Assembly (NCBI GenBank): GCA_050699055.1
Contig: JBOHCT010000063.1
Span: forward strand, 1-19,919
From: JBOHCT01 sp050699055
Lineage (GTDB): Bacteria > Actinomycetota > Actinomycetes > Streptosporangiales > JBOHCT01
Length of the DNA: 19,919 nt
Reading direction: 5' to 3'
The notes beneath the pieces were generated by a model, which had not been told where the DNA came from, did no database searches, and worked only from the letters and a program-made list of their open reading frames with translations. Below are positions 1 to 7,959 of the stretch, piece after piece. Every line of letters begins with the position of its first letter. The first letter of the stretch is position 1. A program made the translations under genes and the position numbers.

Positions 1-69
1 GGGGCAGGATTTGAACCTGCGACCTCTGGGTTATGAGCCCAGCGAGCTACCGAACTGCTCCACCCCGCG
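1..69 (-). tRNA. initiator tRNA-Met (CAT), 3' end cut by window edge
   Basis: The reverse strand folds as a tRNA with anticodon CAT in the loop CTCATAA. The anticodon stem carries the run of G:C pairs (GGG/CCC) typical of initiator tRNA, and the molecule begins CGCGGGGTGGAGCAG, as bacterial tRNA-fMet does. The T arm GCAGG-TTCAAAT-CCTGC is complete. Only three bases of the 3' acceptor strand lie inside the window; the rest and any CCA are off the edge. It is the initiator rather than the elongator tRNA because of the C at the first position and the GC-rich anticodon stem. Confidence 0.96.
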
Positions 70-81
70 TCGGCATCAATA

Positions 82-110
82 AGAATAGGGGAGCCAGGCG
101 TGGAAGGCAA
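82..110 (-). promoter_or_regulatory. sigma-A-type promoter of the initiator tRNA
   Basis: On the minus strand, TTGCCT (105-110) is followed after exactly 17 bases by TATTCT (82-87). The tRNA 5' end lies 12 bases downstream of the -10 element. Spacing and position fit a housekeeping promoter, so the tRNA is probably transcribed independently of the UPF0182 gene upstream. Confidence 0.75.
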
Positions 111-122
111 ATCGGGGTGCCC

Positions 123-218
123 CAGACCGAGCGTCACCGCGAGGGCGAGTCCGATGATCACGAACAGTCTTCCCCCTCATAGAGCAGGGAAAACTGTTCG
201 TGATCATGGCTCGGTCTG
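123..218. repeat. long interrupted inverted repeat between UPF0182 gene and tRNA
   Basis: Two nested pairs of arms are visible. An inner perfect 15-bp pair is at 154-168 (ATGATCACGAACAGT) and 193-207. An outer perfect 10-bp pair is at 123-132 (CAGACCGAGC) and 209-218. Just inside the 15-mer the pairing resumes as TTCCC/GGGAA after one mismatch. The two arms are therefore inverted copies of about 31 bases; the left copy carries a 21-base insert at 133-153 where the right copy has one base. The arms are not GC-rich enough and lack the T-run of an ordinary terminator. A relic of a transposon end pair or a MITE-like element is one reading; an RNA structure at the 3' end of the UPF0182 transcript is another. 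Confidence 0.7.
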
Positions 219-241
219 ACATGGAGGACGAGTCCGGTACG

Positions 242-3121
242 CTACGACGAGCCCGAGGAGCCGGACGAGGACGCCGACTCCCTCTTCTGGATCTTCCAGG
301 CCTTGTCGAGGGCCTGCTTCAGCTTTCGCTGGGCGTCGCCGTACGACTGGAAGTCGCCGCGCTTCAGGGCCGCCTGACCATCCTGGTAGGCGTCCCGTGC
401 CTGCTCGAGTGCCTTGCGCAGCTGCGGCGACGCCTGAGCGCCACGCGACGGCGGCCCGCCGCCCTGCTGACCGCCGCCCTGCTGACCGCCGCCCGACACC
501 ACGCCCGCGCCGGTCACCTGGGCGACGGCCTCATCCAGCGTCGGCGCGATGCCGATCTCGTTTCCGAACGCGACGACCACCTGCTGCAGCAAGGGGTACG
601 ACTCTCCGCCCGAGGCCCTCACGAAGACAGGCTCGACGTACAGCAGCCCGCCCCCGAGCGGAAGGGTGAGCAGGTTACCGGTTACCGTCTCAGAGCCTTT
701 CGACCGCAGGGAGAAGAGGGCCTTCTTGACCTTGGGCTCCGCCTCGAACTGGTTCTGCACCTGCCCCGGTCCTGGGATCGCCGTGTTGCGGGGCAGCTGC
801 AGCACCCTGATCTTGCCGTAGTCGGGCCCTGGCGTGCTGTCGACCGCCATGAAGGCCGCGAGGTTCGGCCGCTTGCGTGGCACGAACGTGCTGGTCAGCG
901 AGAACCTTTGGTTGTCCTGGCCAGGCATCTTGACCATGAGGTAGTAGGGCGGCTGGGCGGCCTCTCCCTCGCGCGTGGGATCGTCAGGGACCTTCCAGAA
1001 GTCCTGGCCGCTGTAGAACGCCCTGGGTTGGTTGACGTGGTAGCGGGTCAGCATCTCCCGCTGGACCTTGAACAGGTCCTCCGGGTAACGCAGGTGTGCC
1101 CGCAGCTCGGGGCTGATCGTGGACTCGTCGCGCACCACCCCTGGGAAGACGTCCTTCCACGCCTTCAGCATCGGGTCGTCCGGATTCCACGTGTACAGGG
1201 TCACCGAACCGTTATAGGCGTCGACGACCGCCTTCACGGAGTTGCGGATGTAGTTGACCCGTGTGCCGGGCTGGCGGGTGACCGCGCGCGTACCGACGCT
1301 CTTGGTGTCGCGGGTGGCCTGTCCCAGAGCCGTCGACTCGGAGTAGGGGTAGTTCGGCGTCGTCGTGTAGCCGTCGACGATCCACACGATCCGCCCGTTC
1401 ACGACGGCCGGGTACGGATTGCCGTCGAGCTCGAGGAACGGCGCGACCCGCGCCACCCGCTGGCGGGGATCACGGACGTACATGATGCGTGAGTCATCGC
1501 TGACGGCACCGGACAGCAGGACATTCTTGTCCTGGAACTTGAGCGCGTAGACGAGCCGCCGAAACGGCGACCCGATCCAGACCCCACCGCTGCCCTTGTA
1601 GGTGTTGTTGCGCTGCCCGGCTGCGCTCTCGTTGGGGTAGTCGAGCTCGTGCGGGCGGGCGCCCTTCGGTGCGCCCACGATCGAGTATCCGGGCTCGTGC
1701 TCGCCGAAGTACACGCGGGGCTGGTACTTGCCCAGGTCACCCTGAGGCGGGATGTCACTCTCGATGAAGTCCGGCTCGCCGTCCCTGTTAACGGAGCGGG
1801 CGGTCGCGGCGACGAAGCCGAACCCGTGGGTATAGACGACGTGGGAGTTGATCCAGTTGCGCTGGCCCTCGGGCGGCCCGTCGACCCCTCGGGTCGCCAC
1901 GACCGCCGGCGTGACCTTACCGTTCAGGTCGTAGCGGTCGATGTCGAGGGAGTCGGGGAAGGTGTAGAAGCCGCGGATCTGCTGGAGCTGTTGGAACGTC
2001 GCCGCCACCACGCCGGGGTCCAGCAGCCGCGCCCCGGAAAAGGATGAGGAGGACAGCACGTCCGGCGCGTTCGTCTTCGCGTCGTAGTCGATCACCTTGG
2101 CGTCGGCGATGTCGTACGCCTGCCGCGTCGCCTTGATGTTGCGAGCGATGTACGGCGCCTCCTTGTCGGCCTCATTAGGCTTCACCTGGAACTGCTGGAT
2201 GATCGCGGGATACAGCCCACCCACGATGATCGCGGACAGCACCATCAGGCCGAAGCCCGCCGCCGGCAGCATGATGCCCCTGCGGGCGATGGCCGCGAAG
2301 AAGAGGCCGGCGCAGATGACCGCGATGACCGCGAGGATCGTCTTGGCCGGCAGCACGGCGTTGACGTCGGCGTACGACGCGCCCGCGACGACCCCGCGCT
2401 GGGAGTAGACGAGACCGTAGCGGTCCAGCCAGTACGCGACGGCCTTGAGCAGCACAAACACCCCGATGAGCGCGGCGAGGTGTGCCCGGGCCGCGGTGGT
2501 CGCCTTCTCCTCACGGGCCTGCAGGCGCAGCCCGCCGTACAGGTAGTGGGTGGCGGCGGCCGCGACGACGGCGAGCACGACCGCCGCGAACGCGAACGCC
2601 ATCACCAGCCGCAGGAACGGATAGGTGAAGATGTAGAAGCCCGCGTCCATGTGGAACTGCGGGTCGTCGACCCCGAACGGCTGCCGGTGGACGAACAGCT
2701 CCCACGTGGTCCACCGGCCCGCCATCGCACCCCCGGTGATGAGCCCGATGACGCCGGTGATGGCGATGACGACGACGCGCAGGTGTGGTTCGAGCGTCGC
2801 GCGGTACCGCTCGAGTCCCTGCTGTTCGAGGGAGAAGGAGCGAAACGGCGGCCGCGTGCGGTACGCGAGGTACATGTTGAGGGCGATGAACGCCGCCATG
2901 ATCAGGCCAGACACCACGAAGAGCAGGACCTTGACGCCCATTATGGTGGTGTAGACCTGCGCGTAGCCGACCGCGCGGTACCAGAGCAGCTGGGTCCACA
3001 CCGACGTGAAGATCGCGATGAGAATGATCAGCACCGCGATCGCCACGAGCAGGGGGATGATCACGCGGGCGCGGCGTCCCAGGGCACCCGGGCGACGGGC
3101 ACGGGGCACGCGGAAACTCAC
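242..3121 (-). CDS. UPF0182 (COG1615) family integral membrane protein
   Basis: 959 residues, the usual length for UPF0182, a family of unknown function widespread in actinobacteria. The first 310 or so residues hold about seven hydrophobic segments (the first near residues 20-44, IIPLLVAIAVLIILIAIF; others near 58-85, 117-135, 165-190, 210-232, 260-280 and 285-308). A large, probably extracytoplasmic domain of about 560 residues follows. The tail is Gly/Gln-rich (QQGGGQQGGGPP, near residue 870), then a charged, probably helical segment with repeated Gln/Lys/Ala, ending in Ser/Gly. The start is GTG at 3121, preceded by GAGGTGA. It is the last protein gene of a minus-strand run that begins at the SDR gene. 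The next gene upstream, a PDZ/Lon-like protease, is its neighbour in many actinobacteria, including Mycobacterium. No function can be named from sequence. Confidence 0.95.
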   Translation of the reverse strand: MSFRVPRARRPGALGRRARVIIPLLVAIAVLIILIAIFTSVWTQLLWYRAVGYAQVYTTIMGVKVLLFVVSGLIMAAFIALNMYLAYRTRPPFRSFSLEQQGLERYRATLEPHLRVVVIAITGVIGLITGGAMAGRWTTWELFVHRQPFGVDDPQFHMDAGFYIFTYPFLRLVMAFAFAAVVLAVVAAAATHYLYGGLRLQAREEKATTAARAHLAALIGVFVLLKAVAYWLDRYGLVYSQRGVVAGASYADVNAVLPAKTILAVIAVICAGLFFAAIARRGIMLPAAGFGLMVLSAIIVGGLYPAIIQQFQVKPNEADKEAPYIARNIKATRQAYDIADAKVIDYDAKTNAPDVLSSSSFSGARLLDPGVVAATFQQLQQIRGFYTFPDSLDIDRYDLNGKVTPAVVATRGVDGPPEGQRNWINSHVVYTHGFGFVAATARSVNRDGEPDFIESDIPPQGDLGKYQPRVYFGEHEPGYSIVGAPKGARPHELDYPNESAAGQRNNTYKGSGGVWIGSPFRRLVYALKFQDKNVLLSGAVSDDSRIMYVRDPRQRVARVAPFLELDGNPYPAVVNGRIVWIVDGYTTTPNYPYSESTALGQATRDTKSVGTRAVTRQPGTRVNYIRNSVKAVVDAYNGSVTLYTWNPDDPMLKAWKDVFPGVVRDESTISPELRAHLRYPEDLFKVQREMLTRYHVNQPRAFYSGQDFWKVPDDPTREGEAAQPPYYLMVKMPGQDNQRFSLTSTFVPRKRPNLAAFMAVDSTPGPDYGKIRVLQLPRNTAIPGPGQVQNQFEAEPKVKKALFSLRSKGSETVTGNLLTLPLGGGLLYVEPVFVRASGGESYPLLQQVVVAFGNEIGIAPTLDEAVAQVTGAGVVSGGGQQGGGQQGGGPPSRGAQASPQLRKALEQARDAYQDGQAALKRGDFQSYGDAQRKLKQALDKAWKIQKRESASSSGSSGSS

Positions 3122-3257
3122 ACTCTCACCTCAGTCGTTCGAACGGTCCGGCCATGGGGGCGCACGAGATGCTCCCGCGCGAGCCGGCATCTGACACGGC
3201 AACTGATCGACGTCCGCATGGGTTCCCGCCGTTCCGCCGCCTGGCCACTACGCGTCA

Positions 3258-4292
3258 TCACTCGCAGGAGGGCACCTTTCCGCTGTCCGTGCGCAGCGCC
3301 TTGAGCGCCCGCAGGGCGCCATGGAGGGTCTTCACCTTGACCAGGCGCAGGCCGTCCGGGGCGGCCTCCGCGGCCTCCGCGCAGTTCTTCGCAGGGGTCA
3401 GGAACACTGTCGCACCCGCTCGGCGGGCGCCGATCATCTTCTGCGTAATCCCCCCGATCATGCCGACGTCGCCGTCCGGCTTTATCGTCCCGGTCCCCGC
3501 TACGAACCTTCCGCCGGTGAGGCTCCCCGGCGTCAGCTTGTCGATGATGCCGAGCGCGAACATCATCCCGGCGCTGGGGCCGCCCACGTCGGGCAGGCGG
3601 ATGCGCACCTTGAAGGGGTAGGCGTACGTGAGAACGACGCCGATGACCGTGCGGTGTGTCCTGTCGTGCGCGGTGGTGGTGCCGACCGTGACGCGCCTGC
3701 GCTCGCCGTTACGGCCGATCGTCATATGGACGCGATCTCTGGGCTTGTGCGCGGTGACGGCGTCGGCGACCTCCTCCTCCGTCGTGACCTTCTTGCCGTC
3801 GACCGCCGTGATGACGTCGCCCTTGCGCAGCGTGCCCCGCGCGGGATAGCCCTTCTCTGCGCTGCGCACCTTCACTCGGATGGGGATACCGAGCTCGCGC
3901 AGTGCCGCGGCCGTCGCGGCGTTCTGGGACTGCCGCATCCGCTGCTGGCTTTGCTCGATGACCTTGTGAACGGACTCGCTGCTGGGAAAGAGAACCTGCT
4001 GGGGCAACACGGCGACCTGCGGGGCGAACCAGCCCCGCAGCGCAATGAACAGGTGGATCTCGTGCTCGGGGTCGCCACGGTAGGCGACGGTGACGAGGTT
4101 GAGGTGACCCTTGGTGGGATAGGTACTGTGCCCGTCGACGGTGATGAGCGACTTGCCATCGGCCTTGCCGAGCGTGTTGGTCGTCGGCCCGGGCAGCAAC
4201 ACGACGTAGGGCACCGGCAGGAGTGCGCCTACGGCCACGAGGACCAGGATCAGCACACTCGCCGCGGCGAACGTCGCAGCACGTCGGGACAT
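3258..4292 (-). CDS. membrane-anchored PDZ/Lon-like serine protease (YlbL family)
   Basis: 344 residues. An N-terminal hydrophobic anchor spans residues 8-33 (SVLILVLVAVGALLPVPYVV). A PDZ domain follows around residues 130-205 (GYPARGTLRKGDVITAVDGKKV), then a Lon-type S16 proteolytic domain. The Ser-Lys dyad is visible: S240 in DVGGPSAGMM and K285 in GGITQKMIGA, spaced as in Lon proteases. The protease domain should lie outside the membrane and act ATP-independently, since there is no AAA module. The family includes B. subtilis YlbL. The gene is upstream of the UPF0182 gene in the same orientation (136 bp gap). No Shine-Dalgarno sequence precedes the ATG; a -10-like TACCCT ends 7 bases before it, so the message may be leaderless. 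Confidence 0.95.
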   Translation of the reverse strand: MSRRAATFAAASVLILVLVAVGALLPVPYVVLLPGPTTNTLGKADGKSLITVDGHSTYPTKGHLNLVTVAYRGDPEHEIHLFIALRGWFAPQVAVLPQQVLFPSSESVHKVIEQSQQRMRQSQNAATAAALRELGIPIRVKVRSAEKGYPARGTLRKGDVITAVDGKKVTTEEEVADAVTAHKPRDRVHMTIGRNGERRRVTVGTTTAHDRTHRTVIGVVLTYAYPFKVRIRLPDVGGPSAGMMFALGIIDKLTPGSLTGGRFVAGTGTIKPDGDVGMIGGITQKMIGARRAGATVFLTPAKNCAEAAEAAPDGLRLVKVKTLHGALRALKALRTDSGKVPSCE

Positions 4293-4299
4293 GCGGCAT

Positions 4300-4328
4300 A
4301 GGGTACTGGCCGGTCCTATGGTTGTTGC
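4300..4328 (-). promoter_or_regulatory. putative promoter giving a leaderless protease mRNA
   Basis: Minus-strand GCAACA (4323-4328), a 17-base spacer, then TACCCT (4300-4305), with the ATG of the protease gene 7 bases further on. Transcription would start at or next to the A of ATG, which fits the missing ribosome binding site. The -35 match is weak. Confidence 0.45.
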
Positions 4329-4376
4329 GGCCCGTTCGCCTAGGCGGCGTGTCCGTCCTGGTCCGTGTGTAGGGGC

Positions 4377-4583
4377 CTACTTGGCGCCGCGGACGATCGG
4401 CCTGCGGCCGGTCGAGGTCTGCGGGGGCGAGGCCGCCTCCTCACGGAACGCCGCGCGGAAACGCTGGAACTGCTCGACCTGGTCATAGGTATCCGTATGG
4501 CGTGAGCGGCCGACCCACGCCACGACACCGAGAACGACGACGGCCACCCCGAGCCCGATAGCCCACAAAGCCAACACAGCCAT
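4377..4583 (-). CDS. small single-pass membrane protein
   Basis: 68 residues from the ATG at 4583. One hydrophobic segment covers residues 2-25 (LALWAIGLGVAVVVLGVVAWV), followed by a charged cytoplasmic-like tail (HTDTYDQVEQFQRFRAAFREE) and a basic end. The start is uncertain. The run AGGGGGG abuts the ATG at 4583 and is better spaced for a GTG at 4577; an ATG at 4601 is also in frame but has no ribosome binding site. It lies between MoaE and the PDZ protease, same strand. I do not recognise a named family; short one-pass proteins at this place are common in actinobacteria. Confidence 0.75.
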   Translation of the reverse strand: MAVLALWAIGLGVAVVVLGVVAWVGRSRHTDTYDQVEQFQRFRAAFREEAASPPQTSTGRRPIVRGAK

Positions 4584-4646
4584 CCCCCCTGACTCTCGCA
4601 TGTGACCGGATCGTGACACACCAGAGACTAGCGGCGAGAATGGCGA

Positions 4647-5096
4647 TTATCCGGCAGACGCGCCAACCCACTCGGTCCGGCCGTCGGAAAAGAGCTGATG
4701 CTTCCAGATCGGGACGTCGTGTTTCAGGTCGTCGATGAGCTTGCGGCAGGCCGTGAACGCCTCGGCGCGGTGGGGACAGGAGACCGCGACAACGACCGCG
4801 ACGTCGCCCACCGAGAGGTCGCCCACCCGGTGGACGGCGGCCAGAGCGCGTACGGGAAAGTCGGCCGCCACCTTCTCCGCCATGCGGCGCAGCTCGTCGG
4901 GTGCGGACGGGTGCGCGGTGTAGGACAGCCGCTCGACCTCTCGCCCACTGTCGTGATCGCGGATCGTCCCGACGAACAGGGCGGTTCCGCCAGAGCCGGG
5001 GTCGCCCACCGCGGCCAGGACCTCGTCAACGGACAACGGCGTATCGCGCAGATCGAGCAGGCGGATCACGTCCACGCTTCGACCGTACCCGTCCAC
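4647..5096 (-). CDS. moaE: molybdopterin synthase catalytic subunit MoaE
   Basis: 149 residues from GTG 5096. MoaE transfers sulfur from the MoaD thiocarboxylate to precursor Z (cPMP), making molybdopterin. The family pattern is clear throughout: TPLSVDEVLAAV, GTALFVGTIRDHD, FPVRALAAVHRVGDLSVGD, VAVSCPHRAEAFTACRKLID, and the active-site region LKHDVPIWKHQLFSDG, which supplies the conserved lysines. Length matches the family. The start is chosen at GTG 5096, with GAGGGG just upstream; GTGs at 5075 and 5069 are alternatives, and earlier codons would run into the repeat array at 5114-5282. No MoaD or other molybdenum-cofactor gene is in the window, so its partner must be elsewhere. It follows the SDR gene, same strand. 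Confidence 0.94.
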   Translation of the reverse strand: MDGYGRSVDVIRLLDLRDTPLSVDEVLAAVGDPGSGGTALFVGTIRDHDSGREVERLSYTAHPSAPDELRRMAEKVAADFPVRALAAVHRVGDLSVGDVAVVVAVSCPHRAEAFTACRKLIDDLKHDVPIWKHQLFSDGRTEWVGASAG

Positions 5097-5113
5097 CGCC
5101 CCTCTTCCGACAC

Positions 5114-5282
5114 AGCGTCTGAGCAATCGACGCGAACCTGCAGCCACCAGCCCCTGCCACTAACAGCCGTAGGAGGCAACGCGCCACCGGCGGCGCGAAC
5201 CGTCAGACGCCAGCCCCGGCGAGCCCGGGGCGTATGAGACAACGCGCCACCGGGCACGCGAACCGTCAGACGCCAGCCCCGG
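5114..5282. repeat. 63-bp tandem repeat, three copies, between SDR gene and moaE
   Basis: Two copies, 5177-5219 and 5240-5282, match at 40 of 43 bases (core ACGCGAACCGTCAGACGCC). A third, worn copy sits in the same 63-base register at 5114-5156, with 23 of 29 bases matching over its second half. The period is 21 codons. On the minus strand one frame stays open through all copies and reads GWRLTVR..GGAL twice, then GWWLQVR. A 7-bp stem (GCCCCGG 5213-5219 with CCGGGGC 5225-5231) lies between the copies. There is no start codon or ribosome binding site of its own, so I call it an intergenic minisatellite. Confidence 0.75.
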
Positions 5283-5307
5283 TGGCGCCAGTGGCGGCAC
5301 GGTGCCC

Positions 5308-6432
5308 CTACCCGCGGCCGCGGCGGCGGCGGCGGATCAGCGCGGCCGTGCCGATAGCCGCGGCGGTAGCGCCCGCCGCGCCAGCGGCGGTGATCGTCGC
5401 CTCCTTGCGCGCGAGCCTCCGGCCGGCCACCGCGTGCCTGCCGGCCACCTCCTCCATGAGAGCCTCCAGGGCGAGCTCGTTGTCGTACGAGGCGCACCAC
5501 CCGGCGGCCGGGAGCTTCGCGGGCCGTACGACCCACGGGTGCACCACGAAATGCAGCTCGCTCGCTGGCGCGGGGGTGACCCCGAGGCGGTGCAGGCGCT
5601 CCGCGGTACCGAACGTCAGGACCGCGGGCAGCTCGAACCGCCGCAGCCCGCTGATCTCCTCGATCGTCTCCTCCTCGAGCCAGCCGTCGCATCCGACGGC
5701 GGCCGCACCGTCCACCTCTCCCCCGAGCGTGATCTCGATGGCGTCGAGCAGGTCGTCGATGTGACAGAACTGCCAGCGCGGAGTACCGCCCTTGACCGCG
5801 AGCAGCCGCGGCGACTCGAAGTGGCGGGTGACGATCGTGTCGACGCCCGGCCCGACGAGTGCCGCCGGGCGCAGTACGGTCACGGCCAGGCCGGGATGCG
5901 TACGCGGCGACTGCGCGGCGAGCTGCTCGATTTCGAGGAAGTCGCCGACCAGGCCGGTGCCGGACACCGCGCGGAGCGGCGCGTCCTCGTCGAGGGGGAC
6001 GGGATTGTCGGGCACCGCACCATAGACCATGGCGCTCGAGAGGAGCACCACCCGCCGTACGCCCGAGGCGGCGGACGCGGTGAGGGCGGTCTGGGTGGCG
6101 CGAACGTTGAAGGCCCGCCGCTCCCTCGGATCGCGTTCCAGCGAGACGTCGAGAGCGAGGTGGACCACGATGTCGACATCGGCGAGCCGGCCGGCGAGAC
6201 GCGGGTCGCGGACGTCGATGACGCGCCACGTCACGCCTTCGACGTCACCGCGGTGCGCGTCGATCGCCACGACCTTGCGAACCGCCGCCGACGCCGAGAG
6301 CCGAGCGGCCAGCGCGTGCCCGAGCCCGGACGACGCACCGGTGACCGCGACGACAGGCCCAGCTTTGGCGGACCCTGCTCGGCCAGACCCCGTGCGCCGT
6401 GGGCGAACTACTTCGCGCGAGGTACGCACCAC
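5308..6432 (-). CDS. extended-SDR NAD(P)-binding protein with C-terminal membrane-like tail
   Basis: 374 residues. A Rossmann fold begins near residue 27 (GPVVAVTGASSGLGHALAARL) with the glycine motif TGASSGLG. VIDVRDPRLA, VDIVVHLALD, and LLSSAMVYGAVPDN follow as in epimerase/dehydratase-type SDRs. The catalytic Tyr-x3-Lys expected after the VYG strand is not seen; the matching region reads GTGLVGDFLEIEQL. The C-terminus (ITAAGAAGATAAAIGTAALI, then RRRRRGRG) looks like a membrane anchor with a basic stop. The start is the GTG at 6432, next to a second GTG, with GGGA and GGAAG upstream. The gene is divergent from the DUF2342 gene and heads the minus-strand run with moaE. The substrate is unknown, and with these residues absent it may bind nucleotide without ordinary SDR catalysis. 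Confidence 0.88.
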   Translation of the reverse strand: MVRTSREVVRPRRTGSGRAGSAKAGPVVAVTGASSGLGHALAARLSASAAVRKVVAIDAHRGDVEGVTWRVIDVRDPRLAGRLADVDIVVHLALDVSLERDPRERRAFNVRATQTALTASAASGVRRVVLLSSAMVYGAVPDNPVPLDEDAPLRAVSGTGLVGDFLEIEQLAAQSPRTHPGLAVTVLRPAALVGPGVDTIVTRHFESPRLLAVKGGTPRWQFCHIDDLLDAIEITLGGEVDGAAAVGCDGWLEEETIEEISGLRRFELPAVLTFGTAERLHRLGVTPAPASELHFVVHPWVVRPAKLPAAGWCASYDNELALEALMEEVAGRHAVAGRRLARKEATITAAGAAGATAAAIGTAALIRRRRRGRG

Positions 6433-6459
6433 GCTTCCATCCCGACTAACGTGGCCAAT

Positions 6460-6469
6460 GTGACGTCAC
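6460..6469. promoter_or_regulatory. palindrome in the divergent SDR/DUF2342 promoter region
   Basis: GTGACGTCAC is a perfect 10-base palindrome in the middle of the 59-bp gap between two divergent starts (6432 minus, 6492 plus). A dimeric regulator site is possible. A palindrome this short can also occur by chance. Confidence 0.25.
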
Positions 6470-6491
6470 CCATCCTGCCCGAGGCTTGCCT

Positions 6492-7862
6492 GTGAGCGAC
6501 CCACCCTTCGGCTTTCACGGCCCACACGACCCCGACGATCCCGACAACGGGGGAGGGAACGAGCCCGCGAAGGGCGGTTCCGGTGAACCGCCCAACCCGT
6601 TCGCCATGTTCGGCGGGGGCAACCCGCAGGACCTCTCGGCGATGCTGCACCGCTTCGCCGACCTCATGTCCTGGCAGGGCGGCCCGGTGAACTGGGACCT
6701 CGCCAAGGACATCGCCCGCCACGTGGTCGCCGAGCAGGGCGACCCGTCCGTGTCCGCCGGCGAGCAGGAGCGGGTCGTCGAGGCTGTGCGTCTCGCCGAC
6801 CTGTGGCTCGACCCGGCGACGACCCTCCCTTCCGGGGTGAGCGGAATCGAGGCGTGGAGCCGCTCCGAATGGATCGAGCGCACGCTCCCCGTCTGGTCGC
6901 AGCTGTGCGACCCGGTGGCCGGCCGGGCCGTCGAGTCGATGGGCGGCGTCCTCCCGCAGGAGATGCAGGCGATGGCCGGCCCGCTGATCGGTGTCGTACG
7001 CCAGATGGGCGGCATGATGTTCGGCGGGCAGACCGGCCAGGCGCTCGGCGCGCTCGCCCAGGAGGTCGTGGGCTCCACCGACGTCGGGCTCCCCCTCGGC
7101 CCCAAGGGGGTCGCGGCCCTGCTGCCGCGCAACGTCGGGGCCTTCGGCGAGGGCCTCCAGGTACCCGCCGACGAGGTGCGGCTGTTCCTCGCCCTGCGCG
7201 AGGCCGCGTACCATCGGCTGTTCGTCCACGTCCCGTGGCTGCGCGGACGGCTCCTCGGCGCGGTCGAGGAGTACGCGCGGGGCATCACGATCGACACGTC
7301 CCGGCTCGAGGAGGTCGTCAGTCACCTCGACCCGAGCGACCCCGAGGCCCTGCAGAACGCCGTCACAGGCGGGTTGTTCGAGCCCGAGGACACCCCGCGG
7401 CAGAAGGCCGCGCTCGCCCGCCTCGAAACCATCCTCGCGCTCGTCGAGGGCTGGGTCGACACCGTCACCAGCGACGCCGCCCGCACCAACCTGCCGGCGC
7501 TGGACGCGCTCGCCGAGACCGTACGGCGGCGCCGGGCGACTGGAGGGCCGGCCGAGCGGACGTTCGCGACGCTCGTCGGGCTCGAGCTCCGGCCCCGCCG
7601 TCTCCGGGAGGCCGCGGCCCTGTGGCGTACGCTCCGCGACGAACGTGGCGCCGAGGGTCGCGACGGTGTATGGGCACACCCCGACCTGATGCCCTCCGCC
7701 GATGACCTGGACGACCCGGAGGGGTTCGCGGGGCGGCAGGGCACCGGGCTCGACATCTCCGCTCTGACCGAGGAGACGGGTGGGGAGAAGCCCGAGGAGA
7801 CGGGTGGCGAGGAACCTCCCGGCCCAGAGCCCCGTGACCACAAGCCTGACGAGGAGCTGTGA
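6492..7862 (+). CDS. DUF2342 / Zincin_2-type protein (putative zinc-dependent metalloprotease family)
   Basis: 456 residues. The N-terminus is low-complexity and acidic (DPDDPDNGGGNEP). A helical body follows, with the family hallmarks QDLSAMLHRFADLM, WDLAKDIARHVVAEQGDPSV, VRLADLWLD, GGMMFGGQTGQALGALAQEV, and VFVHVPWLRGRLLGAVEEYARGI. The tail is acidic and repetitive (EETGGEKPEETGGEEP). The family is annotated as zinc-dependent or linked to coenzyme F420, mostly from context. Here no HExxH motif is present anywhere; the candidate metal helix reads LREAAYHRLF near residues 233-242. The start is GTG 6492 with GAGG seven bases before; a TTG at 6486 is too close to it. It converges on the CofC-like gene. 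Confidence 0.88.
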   Translation: MSDPPFGFHGPHDPDDPDNGGGNEPAKGGSGEPPNPFAMFGGGNPQDLSAMLHRFADLMSWQGGPVNWDLAKDIARHVVAEQGDPSVSAGEQERVVEAVRLADLWLDPATTLPSGVSGIEAWSRSEWIERTLPVWSQLCDPVAGRAVESMGGVLPQEMQAMAGPLIGVVRQMGGMMFGGQTGQALGALAQEVVGSTDVGLPLGPKGVAALLPRNVGAFGEGLQVPADEVRLFLALREAAYHRLFVHVPWLRGRLLGAVEEYARGITIDTSRLEEVVSHLDPSDPEALQNAVTGGLFEPEDTPRQKAALARLETILALVEGWVDTVTSDAARTNLPALDALAETVRRRRATGGPAERTFATLVGLELRPRRLREAAALWRTLRDERGAEGRDGVWAHPDLMPSADDLDDPEGFAGRQGTGLDISALTEETGGEKPEETGGEEPPGPEPRDHKPDEEL

Positions 7863-7934
7863 GGTCCTGATCCGTTTCGGCGGCCTGAAGCGGCAGTATT
7901 CGCCAGGTTTGGACCACACGCGCGGATCTTGCCC

Positions 7935-7959
7935 GCGACCGCTCAGGGGAGGCGGTCGC
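7935..7959. terminator. hairpin between convergent DUF2342 and CofC-like genes
   Basis: A perfect 8-bp stem GCGACCGC (7935-7942) pairs with GCGGTCGC (7952-7959) across a 9-base loop. It overlaps the last codons of the minus-strand gene. It is placed to stop both convergent transcripts but has no T-run on either side. Confidence 0.5.

Noticed and set aside
200..1492. Plus-strand open frame of 430 codons opposite the UPF0182 gene
   Set aside because: Antisense shadow; the minus-strand protein is a full-length known family member.
5114..5282. CRISPR array
   Set aside because: Only three copies, with 43-base near-identical parts and 20-base spacers, one copy badly worn, and no cas genes.
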